This document shows, one piece after another, positions 48,707 through 58,618 of a stretch of 64,000 bases of DNA (positions are counted from its first letter, which is position 1; the number at the start of each line of letters is the position of its first letter). Location: assembly GCA_963762425.1 (NCBI GenBank), contig CAVXKY010000004.1, positions 576,889-640,888 of the forward strand, written 5' to 3'. A program made the translations under genes and the position numbers. The notes beneath the pieces were generated by a model. That model saw nothing but the letters and a program-made list of their open reading frames with translations. It was not told the DNA's origin and did not search any database. The stretch comes from REEB95 sp963762425. Lineage in GTDB: Bacteria; Pseudomonadota; Alphaproteobacteria; ATCC43930; CGMCC-115725.

Positions 48707-49435
48707 TTAGCGCAGCCGCTTCAAATAGCCGTTGACGTTCCAGGTGACGTTCTGGCCGAAGAAGTCACAATAGCTTCGGTCAATCGTGTAATCGCCGCCG
48801 CGCTCGGCGAGAAACCGCTCGATCGCGGCCAGCGGCCCGCCGGCAAATTGCCCGGCCGTGCCCATGTCGGTTACGATGCTGTCCTCGACCAGGATATACT
48901 CGCCGGACCGCAGCCAGCGGTCGAAGAAACGCAGCACGGCCAGGGTCGAATCCACGCTGTGATCGGCGTCCTCGATCACCAGCAGCGGCCGCGCCAGCGC
49001 GTTCATGAACTTGTTGTCGAGCAGATCGCCGAGCTTGTACGCGTCGCCCCGGTGAAAGGTCACCCCGGGCGCCGACACGCCGGTCACCGGATTGATGTCA
49101 ATGGAATGGATCGCGCAAGGCAAGCCGAACATCCGCATCATGTCGGACATCCACACCGCGCTTCCGCCGTTATAGGAGCCGATCTCGATGATGGTCTTGG
49201 GCTTCTCGCGCCACAGCAGCAGCGGATAGAGCGCGAAATCGAACGGGTCCTTGACGGTCTTCAGGCCCTTGTATTCGTAGGCCATCGCGCCGCGCTGGAT
49301 GTCGTGGATCAGCGGCGCGGGCAGGGCCGAGCGCCCGGCGGCGACTTGCCGCGCCAGGCGGCGGCTTTCTTTGGCGGCACGGCCGGGCAAGCGCGTGAAG
49401 ATCGCCGACCAAAGATCGCTATGTCGCTCAGCCAT
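48707..49435 (-). CDS. CmcI-family SAM-dependent methyltransferase/hydroxylase-like protein
   Basis: 242 residues from ATG 49435. IIEIGSYNGGSAVWMSDMMR (SAM motif I), AIHSIDINPVTG, LLVIEDADHSVDSTLAVL and YILVEDSIVTDMG match the cephalosporin hydroxylase (CmcI) family, which is in fact a class-I methyltransferase fold often found in polysaccharide and rhamnose-modification loci. A longer frame to 49645 adds 70 low-plausibility residues. Substrate unknown; likely a sugar or glycolipid. Confidence 0.78.
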   Translation of the reverse strand: MAERHSDLWSAIFTRLPGRAAKESRRLARQVAAGRSALPAPLIHDIQRGAMAYEYKGLKTVKDPFDFALYPLLLWREKPKTIIEIGSYNGGSAVWMSDMMRMFGLPCAIHSIDINPVTGVSAPGVTFHRGDAYKLGDLLDNKFMNALARPLLVIEDADHSVDSTLAVLRFFDRWLRSGEYILVEDSIVTDMGTAGQFAGGPLAAIERFLAERGGDYTIDRSYCDFFGQNVTWNVNGYLKRLR

Positions 49436-49604
49436 GCATTTTCCTCGGTTTCGGGTGAGAAACATTAGTCGCCCCGTACCCGTCTTGGCGACCGGAATTT
49501 TGAGCTCAAACCGGCCCGCGCCCCCATTTTGGACAAGCGTGGATTGACCCCGGGAAGTTCCCTCTCTAGGCTCGCCCATGCATTCCAAGCGCCAAGGAGG
49601 AACG

Positions 49605-49994
49605 ATGCGCCAGGAGATCAAGGGCGAGGGCACCGGCGAAGCCATCAGCCACTACACCGATGCGGTGCGCTTCGGCGATTTGCTGTTCATCTCCGGCGTC
49701 ATGCCGGTCGATGCCGAAGGCAAGGTGGTGGGCACCGACGCGGTGACGCAGGTGCGCCAGGTGTTCAAGAACATGGCCGCCATCCTCAAGGCCGCCGGCG
49801 CCGGCTTCGGCGACGTGCTCAAGGTCACGGTCTATCTCACCGACGTCGCCGACCGGCCGCGCATCAACCCGGTGCGCCAGGAGGTGTTCGGCAAGACGCG
49901 GCCCGCCAGCACGCTCATCGGCGTCAAGGAATTGGCGCTGCCGGGCATGAAGGTCGAGATCGACGCCGTGGCCGGGCTCAAGCCGAAGCGGTGA
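49605..49994 (+). CDS. RidA family protein
   Basis: 129 residues from ATG 49605 with AAGGAGG upstream. YjgF/RidA fold: AISHYTDAVRFGDLLFISGV, VRQVFKNMAAILKAAGAGFG, KVTVYLTDVADRPRINPVRQ, and RPASTLIGVKELALPGMKVE. The Arg that binds the carboxylate of 2-aminoacrylate in RidA sits in the GKTRPASTL stretch. Usual role: hydrolysis of reactive enamines. Stop overlaps the gmhB GTG (GTGA). Confidence 0.9.
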   Translation: MRQEIKGEGTGEAISHYTDAVRFGDLLFISGVMPVDAEGKVVGTDAVTQVRQVFKNMAAILKAAGAGFGDVLKVTVYLTDVADRPRINPVRQEVFGKTRPASTLIGVKELALPGMKVEIDAVAGLKPKR

Positions 49995-50523
49995 AGACCA
50001 CGATGCCGGATGCGTTGAAGCCCGCCGCCTTCCTCGACCGCGACGGCGTCTTGAACCGCGATCAAGGCTATGTCTGGCGCCGGGAGGATTTCCACTGGCT
50101 GCCGGGCGCCGAGCGCGCGGTCAAGCGGCTCAACGATGCGGGCTATCTGGTGTTCGTGGTCTCGAACCAGGCGGGCATCGCGCGCGGGCTTTACCAGCCG
50201 GAAGACGTCGAAGCCTTGCATCGCTGGGTCAACGGCGAGCTCGGGCAAAAGCGGCGCCCATATCGACGCCTTCTATTATTGTCCGCATCATCCGAGCGAA
50301 GGGCAGGGCGCCTATCGCCAAGTCTGCGATTGCCGCAAGCCGGCGCCGGGCATGCTGTTGCGCGCGATGCGCGAGTGGCCGGTCGACCGCGGGGCAGAGC
50401 TTCATGATCGGCGACAAGGAGATCGACATGGAGGCGGCGTCCGCCGCCGGCGTTCGGGGATTGCGTTTCGACGGCGGCGATCTCGACGCCTTGGTGCAAA
50501 GCGCGCTCGGCTCCCGGCCTTAG
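49991..50523 (+). pseudogene. gmhB: D-glycero-D-manno-heptose bisphosphate phosphatase, two frameshifts
   Basis: HAD-family phosphatase for LPS-core heptose synthesis. AAFLDRDGVLNRDQGYVWRR (nucleophile D-x-D), VFVVSNQAGIARGLY, an extra G near 50247, then HIDAFYYCPHHPSEGQGAYR and QVCDCRKPAPGMLL with the Zn-binding Cys-His loop, an extra G near 50394, then FMIGDKEIDMEAASAAGV. GTG 49991 overlaps the RidA stop; ATG 50003 is a second option. Joined length about 176 residues, the family norm. Confidence 0.85.
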
Positions 50524-50527
50524 ATAG

Positions 50528-51267
50528 TCAGATATCGAGCCGCTTGAACACCGCCCAGGGCACGCAGCCGATCAGGACGCGGTGATCGCTCCCCACCAGC
50601 GCGGCAGGTAGACCGCGCCCAGATCCTTGCCGAGATTGGCGACGATGACCGCCGCCGCCTCGTCGGGCGCGAGCGCCGGCAAGGGCAGCCTCGGCTTGGC
50701 GTCCCGCCCGCTTGAGATATCCGGCGCGGTAGAACTGCACCTTGCAGGCCTGGCCGGCGAGCCGGTGGCGCAGCGCCTCGAAATAGCTCTCGAGGCCGCG
50801 CTTGGCCGCGCCATAGATGCTGTTGATGCGCCGCCCGCGCGCCGCCGCGACCGAGCCGATGCCGACGATATTGGCGCCGGGCGTCGCCGCGAGATCGGCG
50901 AAAAACACATTCACCAGCCTGATGGCCGAGGTCAGGTTGACGTTCACCAGGCGCAGGGCGATCTCGTCCGCGACCGGCGTGCGTGTCGCGCAGCGACAGC
51001 CCGGCGATGTAGAAGAAATTCTCGATGCCGCCGAGCTTGGCTTTCACTTCGGCATGAAGCGCTTCCGGGTCCGGCGCTGCCAGGTCGCAGGCGAGGTAAA
51101 AGACGCGCACGCCGTAACGCGAGGCGAGATCCGCGGCCAAGGGCGCCAAATCGCCCGCATCCGAGGAAACCAGGAAAAGGTCGTGGCGGCTGCTGGCCAG
51201 AAGCTCGGCCAAGGACCGGCCCAGCCCCCGCCGTCGCGCCGATCACCAGCGATCGCGGGGCGCTCAT
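50528..51267 (-). pseudogene. Short-chain dehydrogenase/reductase, several frameshifts
   Basis: Fragments give the SDR order: MSAPRSLVIGAT-G-AGAGLGR nucleotide loop, DLAPLAADLASRYGVRVFYL, ACDLAAPDPEALHAEVKAKL, FFYIAGLSLRDT, VNVNLTSAIRLVNVFFADLA, IGSVAAARGRRINSIYGAAK (S-Y-K catalytic set), and a C-terminal membrane-like tail ending LIGCVPWAVFKRLDI. That tail resembles DprE2-type reductases and polysaccharide-locus SDRs. Starts ATG 51267 with ATGA overlap on the cysNC stop. Frame changes near 51225, 50980 and 50705. Confidence 0.75.
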
Positions 51268-53167
51268 CCGGCCGCCGCGTCCGCCGTTTTCAGGACGATC
51301 GCGCGTTCGATGTAATCGAGGATCGCGCGCACGCAATCCTCGACCGGATGGCGCATGGTGTCGACGACCAGCTCCGGCGACGTCGGCTCCTCATAGGGCG
51401 CCGAAATGCCCGTGAAATTCGGCGAGCTCGCCGGCGCGCGCCCGCTTGTAGAGGCCTTTCGGGTCGCGGGTTTCGCAGGTCGCGACATCGGCCTTGATGT
51501 AGATTTCGTGGAAGGCGCCCTTGGCGGCCTGGCGGGCGCGCTCGCGGTCGGCGATATAGGGCGAGATGAAGGCGGTGATGACGATCATCCCGGCATCGGC
51601 GAACAGCGCCGCCGTTTCGCCGATGCGGCGGATGTTCTCCAGCCGGTCGTCGGGCGAAAACCCCAGATCGGCGTTGAGCCCGCGGCGCACGTTGTCGCCG
51701 TCGAGCACGTAGACCTGATAGCCGCGCAGGAAAAGCCGCTGCTCCACTTCCATCGCCAGGGTCGATTTGCCCGCGCCGGACAGGCCGGTGAACCAGACCA
51801 CGGCGCCGCGGTGGCCGTTGCGCCGGCTGCGCGCCTCGGCGCCGAGCAGGTGCTCGGCGGTGAAGAGACTGCGCTGGCTGTCGGCGACCGCGCGGCGCTC
51901 GTCCGGAAAGCCCTCCATGCTGACGATGCCGGCGGCCACGGTGTCGGCGCCGTCGATCAGCACGAAGCGGCCCAGCGCCGGGTTGGCGCCGTATTCGTCG
52001 AGCGCGAGCAGGCTCGGGCTGCGCAGCGTGACCTCGGCGATCTCGTTGGTGGCGACGGCGTCGGCCTTGGCGCCGGTGAGGTTCTCGGTGTCGATCGAGC
52101 CGGTCGATCGACTGCACGGTCACCGGGGCGTTCCGGGTCGCCAATTTGAGCCGGTAGGTCGCGCCCCGGGTCAGCTTGCCGCGGCCGAGCCAGAACAGGC
52201 GGGCGCGGAACACATGCGTCAGGATCGGCGGCGCGGCATCGTGGCTCGCCAGATCGCCGCGCTCGATGAAGACGGGGCGGTCGAGCGTGATGCCGATCGA
52301 TTGGCCCGCCTCCGCCTCGGTCGGCGGCGGGCCGGGCGGCCAGGTCTCGATCGTCTTGACCCGCGCCGCTTGGTTCCCCGGCGAGAAGATCAGCGCGTCG
52401 CCGACCTTCAGCCGGCCGGATTCGATGCGGCCGGCGACGATGCGGCGCGTGTCGAAGCGATAGACGTTCTGCACCGGTAGGCGCAGCGGCAGCGTCGGCC
52501 GGCGGGCTGCGCCGGCATCAACCCGTCGAGCGCGGCCAACAGCGTCGGGCCGTTGTACCACGCCATCTTCGCCGATTGCTTGACCAGGTTCTCGCCTTCG
52601 CGCGCGGCAATCGGCACCACGACTGCGGCGCGATGCCGATCTTTTGCCAGATAGGCCGAAAGCTCGAGGCTAACCGCGCGGAAGCGGTCTTCCCGGTAAC
52701 CGACGGTGTCCATCTTGTTGATCGCCACCACCACCTTGTGGATGCCGAGCAGTTGCAGCAGATAGGCGTGGCGGCGCGACTGCTCGCTGCATGCCTTCGC
52801 CGGCGTCGACCACCAGCAGCGCGGCGTCGGCCTGGGCCGCGCCGCTGATCATGTTCTTGAGGAATTCGCTGGTGGCCGGGCGCGTCGATGATGACGATGT
52901 CGCGGCCGCGGCAGTGCGCAGCGGGACCTGCGTCGTGTCGATGGTGACCGCCTGGTCGCGCTCGGCCTGCAAGGCATCGAGCGCGAAGGACCATTCGAAG
53001 CGGAACGCCGCGGCGGCGCGACGTGCGTCTCGCAGCTCCTCGAGCTTGCCCTCCGGCAGGATGCCGGTGTCGTGCAGCAGGCGGCCGATCAGCGTCGATT
53101 TGCCGTGATCGACATGGCCGACCACGGCGACGCGGAGTTGCGGGCGCGAGTTTATCGGATCATCGCC
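51264..53167 (-). pseudogene. cysNC: Bifunctional CysN/CysC (NodQ-like): sulfate adenylyltransferase GTPase fused to APS kinase, frameshifted
   Basis: Makes APS with CysD, then phosphorylates it to PAPS. N-terminal GTPase: VAVVGHVDHGKSTLIGRLLH (G1), DIVIIDAPGH and AALLVVDAGEGM, AINKMDTVGYREDRFRAVSL (N-K-x-D), EF-Tu-like domains (PVQNVYRFDTRRIVAGRIES). C-terminal APS kinase: AVVWFTGLSGAGKSTLAMEV (P-loop), VYVLDGDNVRRGLNADLGFS, ISPYIADRERARQA, ETRDPKGLYKRARAGELAEF. At least six frame changes, including one right at the start, so the start codon is not fixed. CysD lies immediately upstream. Fused CysNC with a GTPase is the rhizobial NodQ layout. Confidence 0.88.
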
Positions 53168-53168
53168 A

Positions 53169-53971
53169 TCACATATAGCCCGCGGCGCGCAGACGCTCGA
53201 AGGCGTCTTCGCTTTCGTGATCCATCGTCCGGCCGGCGCGCTCGGACGCGGTGGTGGTTTCGAGCTCGGCGATGATTTCGTCGATGGTGGCGGCGTTGGA
53301 TGCGATCGGGAAGGTGATGTTCTTCTCGCCCAGCGAGCGGTAGCGCTTGCCCTTGCGCGCGAGATAGAGCGGCACGATCGGGATGTTCTCGCGCTTGGTG
53401 TAGCGCCAGATGTCGAGCTCGCGTCCAATGCAGCAGCGGATGGATGCGCAGATGCGCGCCGGGCGGCAGCTCGGTCTTGTAATGGTCCCAGAACTCGGCG
53501 GGCTGGTCGTGCAAGTCCCAGTCGCCGTCGAGTCGCGCGGGCTGAACACGCGCTCCTTGGCGCGCGTCGCCTGCTCGTCGCGGCGGATGCCGACGATGAT
53601 GCCGCGATAGCCGCTTGCGCAGATCAGGTTCTCAGCCCCTCGGTCTTGCGCGCGGCGGCGCGCGCGGCCGGCGGCAGGTCGGGATCGGTGCTCGTCGATC
53701 GGCGGGCACAGTTTCGACATGCAGGTCGAGCTCCCATTCCGGCGACATCCGGTCGCGGAATTCGTAGACCTCGGGCAGTTCCATCGCCGGTGTCGAGCTG
53801 GACGACCGGGAAACGGGACGCGGCCGAAGAACGCCTTGCGCGCCATCCACAACAGCGCGTTGCTGTCCTTGCCGATCGACCACAGCATGCACAAGCGGCT
53901 CGACCCGCGGCCTGGGCCTCGCGCAGGATGTAGATCGTCCGGGCTTCGAGCTCGTCGAGATGGGAAAGCAT
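53169..53971 (-). pseudogene. cysD: Sulfate adenylyltransferase subunit 2, multiply frameshifted
   Basis: ATP-PPi-loop enzyme that, with CysN, makes APS. MLSHLDELEARTIYILREAQ at 53971 is the canonical CysD N-terminus. Later: MLWSIGKDSNALLWMARKAF (PP-loop S-G-G-K-D/S-I-G-K-D), FPVVQLDTGDGTxxxPEVYEFRD, GYRGIIVGIRRDEQATRAKE and, after deleting one G near 53421, HWTELDIWRYTKRENIPIVP, then GEKNITFPIASNAATIDEII. Stop at 53169, upstream of cysNC. Frame changes near 53910, 53790, 53690, 53640, 53560 and 53421. Divergent from the flippase gene. Confidence 0.88.
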
Positions 53972-54155
53972 TTGAACTGTCTGGTCTTGGTGATGTTATT
54001 CGGACGGGGCCGGATGCTAATACATTGTTGTCAAAGGGGATAGGCGTATCCCTACCAGCAAACCCACGGCCTGTGGCACACTGTGCGGCCATGAATTCGC
54101 CTCTCCCGTCTCCGGTTCCGGCCAAGATCAAACCATCCAACCGCGCCGGAGTCGC

Positions 54156-55617
54156 GTGCTGATCAAGGGCCGTTTTATCACCGTCGCCGCCTCGGCAACG
54201 GGCGTGTCGGCGTTGTCAGTATGGGGCTCGGCTTTCCTGCGCCAGCTTCTCATCGCCGCCTATTTCGGCATTTCGCGCGATCTTGAGATCTTATCTCTTT
54301 GCTTACGCGGTTGCGAACATGGTCGTTTTCGCCTTCGGCGCATCTTCGATTCGGTGGTGGTGCCGCGTCTGGTACGGTTGCGTGAGAGAAAAGGCGCGAA
54401 GGAAGAGGCGGGCCTTTGCCGCGGCCCGTGTTCCGCCTAGCTGCGTGCTCGGCGTCGTGATCGGAATGGTGATGGTCGCGGCGATGCCGCTTGCTCGCGC
54501 CGATCATGGCAACCGGATTCTCCCGGCGCGAACGATCGGAACTGTCGGCTCTCGCCTGGTATTTCCTGCCTTGGGCTTTTTTCTATCTGGCCTATTACGG
54601 GGCAGCGGCTTGTTACAAAAGCGCCTGGCGCTTTAACCGTGTTTTCATCGCGGAAATAATGATTGGTATCGTTACCATTATTTCCCTTGTCCTGTTCCAT
54701 GATGGCATCGCGCGGCTTCCGCTCGCCTATGCCGCCGGCAACGCCGTAGGCTTGCTCTGCCTGCTCCCGGGGCCGGTTTGATCGGGCGCGCGGAACGGAG
54801 CCGCAGGGTCAGTGCGATGCTCCGCGACAGCGCAAGGTTTTATATATCCAATCAGACGAGCAGCGTGCAAAGTCTGACAGACCGGCATTTTCAGTCACTG
54901 TTGCCGCCAGGCGGAATTGCCGCCATCGGCTATTGCTCGCAACTGCTCATCGGGCTTTCCAGCTTGATCTTGATGCGCGAGATTTTCATCGTGCCGCTGT
55001 CGAGCCATATCGGCCGCGCGGAAAAACTCGAACGTCTGATTATCGGGCTGCTTTTGCTGTCCGTGCCCGCGGCCGGAATTGTCGCCTGCTTCGCTCCCGA
55101 AATCGTCGGGATACTGTTCCAGCACGGGCAATTCGATTCCACCGCCGCCGGGCTTACGGCCTATACGCTGCGCCTGATGGTTTGGACGTTGGTACCCACA
55201 GCGATCATAATGCCGCTTTATCGCATCTCGCCCATCATCGGTCGTATCCATTTCGTCCACGTATACTTCCTTTCTTTGGCTTTTTTTTATGCGGTGTTTG
55301 GCGCCTTGTTCATCGGCTGGCTCGATCTGGGCGTATCGGGTATCGTCTACATGTACATCGCCGGCAATATGCTGGGCTGTGTCGTGTTGGCGGTGCTGAT
55401 TGACCGCTGCGGGGTCGTTCTACATTGGATGCGGATCGGCGGTTATTTTCTTTTCGCGCTTGCCGTGACCACATTTGCATCCGCCGCAGCCTTGGGAGGA
55501 GCGACCGCCGCTTCAACGCCGTGGGCGCGGCTTCTGGTTGGTGGGCTGATTTATGGGCTGTGTCTGGCGGCGCCTTATTTTGTCGCCCGGTCGAAGCTGC
55601 GCCGTATCATCGGTTGA
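54156..55617 (+). pseudogene. MurJ/MVF-family lipid-linked oligosaccharide flippase, frameshifted in its N-terminal half
   Basis: Fourteen-helix MATE-like flippase. ITVAASATGVSALSVWGSAF and RQLLIAAYFGISRDLEI start the fold. Frame changes near 54290, 54345, 54440 and 54775 separate YLFAYAVANMVVFAFG, PIMATGFSRRERSELSALAW, FLPWAFFYLAYYGAAA and VSAMLRDSARFYISNQTSSV. From 54778 the C-terminal half is open: LLPPGGIAAIGYCSQLLIGL, FAPEIVGILFQHGQFDSTAA. The D/E-x-x-x-x-LLPPG segment is MurJ-like, but such proteins in sugar loci usually export O-antigen or capsule units. GTG 54156 starts the readable frame; ATG 54091 may be the true start after another frame change. Confidence 0.8.
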
Positions 55618-55626
55618 GGTCCGCGC

Positions 55627-56520
55627 TTAACCCCGCCGCAGCACGAATTTTGCCGCCCGTCTCAGCGCGAGATAGGGACGGCCAAGGAACGCGTAACGCG
55701 CGGGCTTGGTAAGATAGCCTAGGCGGATGAGCGTCGGATGGACGGGCGGCAACGGCGTCTTGGCCGGCCGCGCTGCGAGATAGATGCTGCCGCCCCAGAA
55801 ACGGGTCAGAACCGTCTGGAAGCCCGCCAGCGCCAAAGCATATCGCATGGATCCGGCTGTCGGATAGAAAGTATGCTCATAGGAAGGCAGCCCTGGATCG
55901 TAAGCTGCCATGAAATTTGCCAGTACAATGCAGAACACGCCGCTGGGTTTTAGTATCTCCGCTACGCGATGGAGAAACAACATCGGGTTGGTGATGAAAT
56001 AGATCGCGTGTGCGATATAAATCAAATCATAGCTGCGAGCTATGTCCATTGTCTCGAATTGGCCAATGCGCGAGCGGATGCCGATTTCTTGATGCAAAAC
56101 CAAGGTTGTGGGGTCGGCGTCAATTCCCTCGGCATCCCAGCCGCGATCGGCGAAATAACGCACCGTCTCGCCCAAGCCGCATGCCACGTCAAGAAAACAT
56201 CCCGGTTTCTCGCGGGTGGCAAACGGGGCGAACACCTGATAGGAGCGCCGGGCATTTGTCCGACTGAAGTCACGGCGGTATTGCCAGACAGAAGCGGTTT
56301 TCGCCGGGTCGGCTCCTTCTAGCGCACGGTTGGCTTCCCAAACCTGTCGGAGCACGTGCAAATCGGGCTGCGCCGAGGGATAGCCGTTGCCACATCGGCG
56401 GCACAACCGCCACCCATAACCGGCAATGGCTTCGGTCTCGCTTTGTCGTCCGCTTTGCTGGGAGATCCGACGGTAAGGGATTCGCCAACTGGCGGTTTCG
56501 CCACAGATCGGGCATGTCAC
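55627..56520 (-). CDS. SAM-dependent methyltransferase with zinc ribbon
   Basis: 297 residues. N-terminal treble-clef: CPICGE at residues 3-8 and CRRCG near 40, as in many polysaccharide-locus methyltransferases. Class-I core: GCFLDVACGLGETVRYFADR (motif I), AEGIDADPTT, YDLIYIAHAIYFITNP and LHRVAEILKPSGVFCIVLAN. Methyltransf_23-type. Substrate likely a nucleotide-sugar or glycan; convergent with the flippase gene (10-base gap). Confidence 0.85.
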   Translation of the reverse strand: MTCPICGETASWRIPYRRISQQSGRQSETEAIAGYGWRLCRRCGNGYPSAQPDLHVLRQVWEANRALEGADPAKTASVWQYRRDFSRTNARRSYQVFAPFATREKPGCFLDVACGLGETVRYFADRGWDAEGIDADPTTLVLHQEIGIRSRIGQFETMDIARSYDLIYIAHAIYFITNPMLFLHRVAEILKPSGVFCIVLANFMAAYDPGLPSYEHTFYPTAGSMRYALALAGFQTVLTRFWGGSIYLAARPAKTPLPPVHPTLIRLGYLTKPARYAFLGRPYLALRRAAKFVLRRG

Positions 56521-56590
56521 GGGGGACAGGTCTCGCCGGATGAAATTAGCTTCTCTATGCGGTACGAGAACGATGGCATTTTAAACCAAA

Positions 56591-57168
56591 CTAGTGTTCG
56601 ACCCGGATGACGAACTGGCCGGCAATTGGCTTTGCATGGCGAACCTTCGTTTGTGCCAAGAAACTATTCAGCGCGGCCTTAACGCTTCTTTGCCCGGCCT
56701 CGTCGTACCACTCGTAATCATCCAGCGCGATTATGCCCTTGTGCTTCACTTTCGGGTACCAGGCAACAAGATCACCCAGTACCGCTTCATAGGAGTGGTC
56801 GCCATCAATATAAACCCAATCAAAATAAAATTCAGGGAATTGACGCGCCGCTTCAAACGATTTCTTTCGATGAAATCTTGACCTCGGGATTTCCGCCGAA
56901 GCGCGACTTCACCTGCGCCAGAATGGCATCCATATCGTGCTGATTTCTCGCGATTGCGCCGCCATAGTACCGTTGCGGGTACGACGGAGAAAATAACCAT
57001 GGATCGATGAGATGAAGTTCCTTGGGATTTCGCCGCAATATTTCTTGCGAGAAATCCCCTTTCCAGAACTCCGATTTCAGCGCAAATGCCGTCCCTGGGA
57101 ATAAGAGAAAGAATTCGCCGTCGGCCGAATTTATACCTCAAACCTTGGGCCAGACTCATTAATCGCAT
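56591..57168 (-). pseudogene. SAM-dependent methyltransferase (Methyltransf_24 type), two or more frameshifts
   Basis: Start ATG 57168 (MRLMSLAQGLRYKFGRRRIL). LIPRDGICAEIGVxxGDFSQ (motif I), frame change near 57045, then NPKELHLIDPWLFSPSYPQR, YYGGAIARNQHDMDAILAQV, frame change near 56862, then FYFDWVYIDGDHSYEAVLGD, GLVAWYPKVKHKGIIALDDY-type segment and a clean end GQFVIRVEH at the TAG 56591. IDGDHSYEAV is characteristic of this group. Not recognisable as one frame, so easily missed. Divergent from the glycosyltransferase with a 175-base gap. Confidence 0.8.
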
Positions 57169-57343
57169 AATCTTTTTTAGCCTTGTGTGTACAGCGCGGC
57201 TTTTATAATCCCCGGACCCAGTTGCTGCCTTATGGTTCGAGAGATTTATACCGTCGGAGACATGCTGTAAATGCCAAAAATTATTTGGCAACCATAAAGC
57301 CGTTGGATAGCGTACCGTTCCTCGATTGTCCGGGAACCCCGCC

Positions 57344-58618
57344 ATGCGCGTCCTTATCATATGCTACATGCTGCCGCCCGCGCTCTATCCGACATCGATT
57401 CAAATGCCGCGCCTGATGGCGCATCTTGAACGCGAAGAAATCGGAGCGGTTTCGGGCAACGTCGCGGTAATGGCAACGGGTTTGGAATGCTACGCCGATT
57501 TCAACCGCAAACTCGCCTTTGACACGAACGCCGATTTCCATACGCGGCTGTCGGGAGATCTGGCTTCTGCTGGCGCGGCGGTATTTACCGTTTTACGCGC
57601 GCGTACCCGACGAGTTCCGGGGATGGATTCCGCGGGCCGAGGCGGCGATCGCCAAGAAGCTCGATGAGATGGGATTCCTGCCCGACGTTCTCATCACTTT
57701 TTCCGAACCAATGACGGACCATCTTTGGGTTTCAGATTGAAACGGAAGCTCGGCATTCCCTGGGTCGCACAGTTCAGCGATCCATGGGCGGATAGCCCGT
57801 TCCGTCGCGGTCAATTCCTGGCAAATATTATCAACCGCCGCCTTGAGCGTAAAATCATCGCAGCCGCCGATCGTATTGTATTCACCTCGCAAGAGACGAT
57901 CGACCTCGTGATGAGAAAATATCCGGCGGAGTGGCGTAACAAGGCTGACGTGGTCGTTCACGGTTTTGATCCAAAACTTTATCCGCCGCGCACCCAGAAA
58001 CCTGCGAAATTGACCGTGCGATACATCGGCCATTTCTACGGCCACCGCACACCGCTCCCCTTGTTTCGGGCGCTTGAGACAATCCTAAGAGAGGCGCCTA
58101 CGCTTCTCGATGGCGTGCAAGTTGAATTGGTTGGCCGCGTGCAGCGCTGGATTCGATGGCATCCCGCTTTCCGCAAGCTTCCGCGGGGTCTCGTCCGGCT
58201 CGAACCGAGCGTGCCTTACATGAGATCTTTGAAACTTATGGCGGAGGCGGATTTGCTGTTGGTGATCGACATCCCCGAGCCATTCAGCGTGCTGCTGCAC
58301 AGCAAGCTCATCGATTACATCGGCGCGGGCGTGCCGATCATGGGCATCGCTCCGCGCGGCACTTCGGCCTCGCTCATTTCACGTTTGGGAGGGTTCGTGG
58401 CCGATCCGTTGCATCATGGCGATATCGTGGCTCAACTCCGACGCGCCATCACTTTTATTCGCGACCGCCGCCGCGCGATCGATCCCGCGCCCTGGGGTAA
58501 TCCTGCCGTTCGAGCTGAATATCATATCGACCGGGTCGCGGCCGATTTTTCCAGGATTGTGCATGAAGCGGCACAGATGTCGCTTGGACCGAACGGACGC
58601 AGAAACTTGCGCTTTTGA
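57344..58618 (+). pseudogene. GT4-like glycosyltransferase, two frameshifts near its N-terminal half
   Basis: N-terminal Rossmann half MRVLIICYMLPPALYPTSIQ from ATG 57344, frame change near 57558, EFRGWIPRAEAAIAKKLDEM and DVLITFSEPMTDHL, frame change near 57722, then an open 297-codon stretch: GIPWVAQFSDPWADSPFRRG, DRIVFTSQETIDLVMRKYPA, VVHGFDPKLYPP, LTVRYIGHFYGHRTPLPLFR, and the C-terminal E-x7-E-like KLIDYIGAGVPIMGIAPRGT. GT-B fold of the GT4 type. Adjacent sulfotransferase reads towards it. Confidence 0.82.
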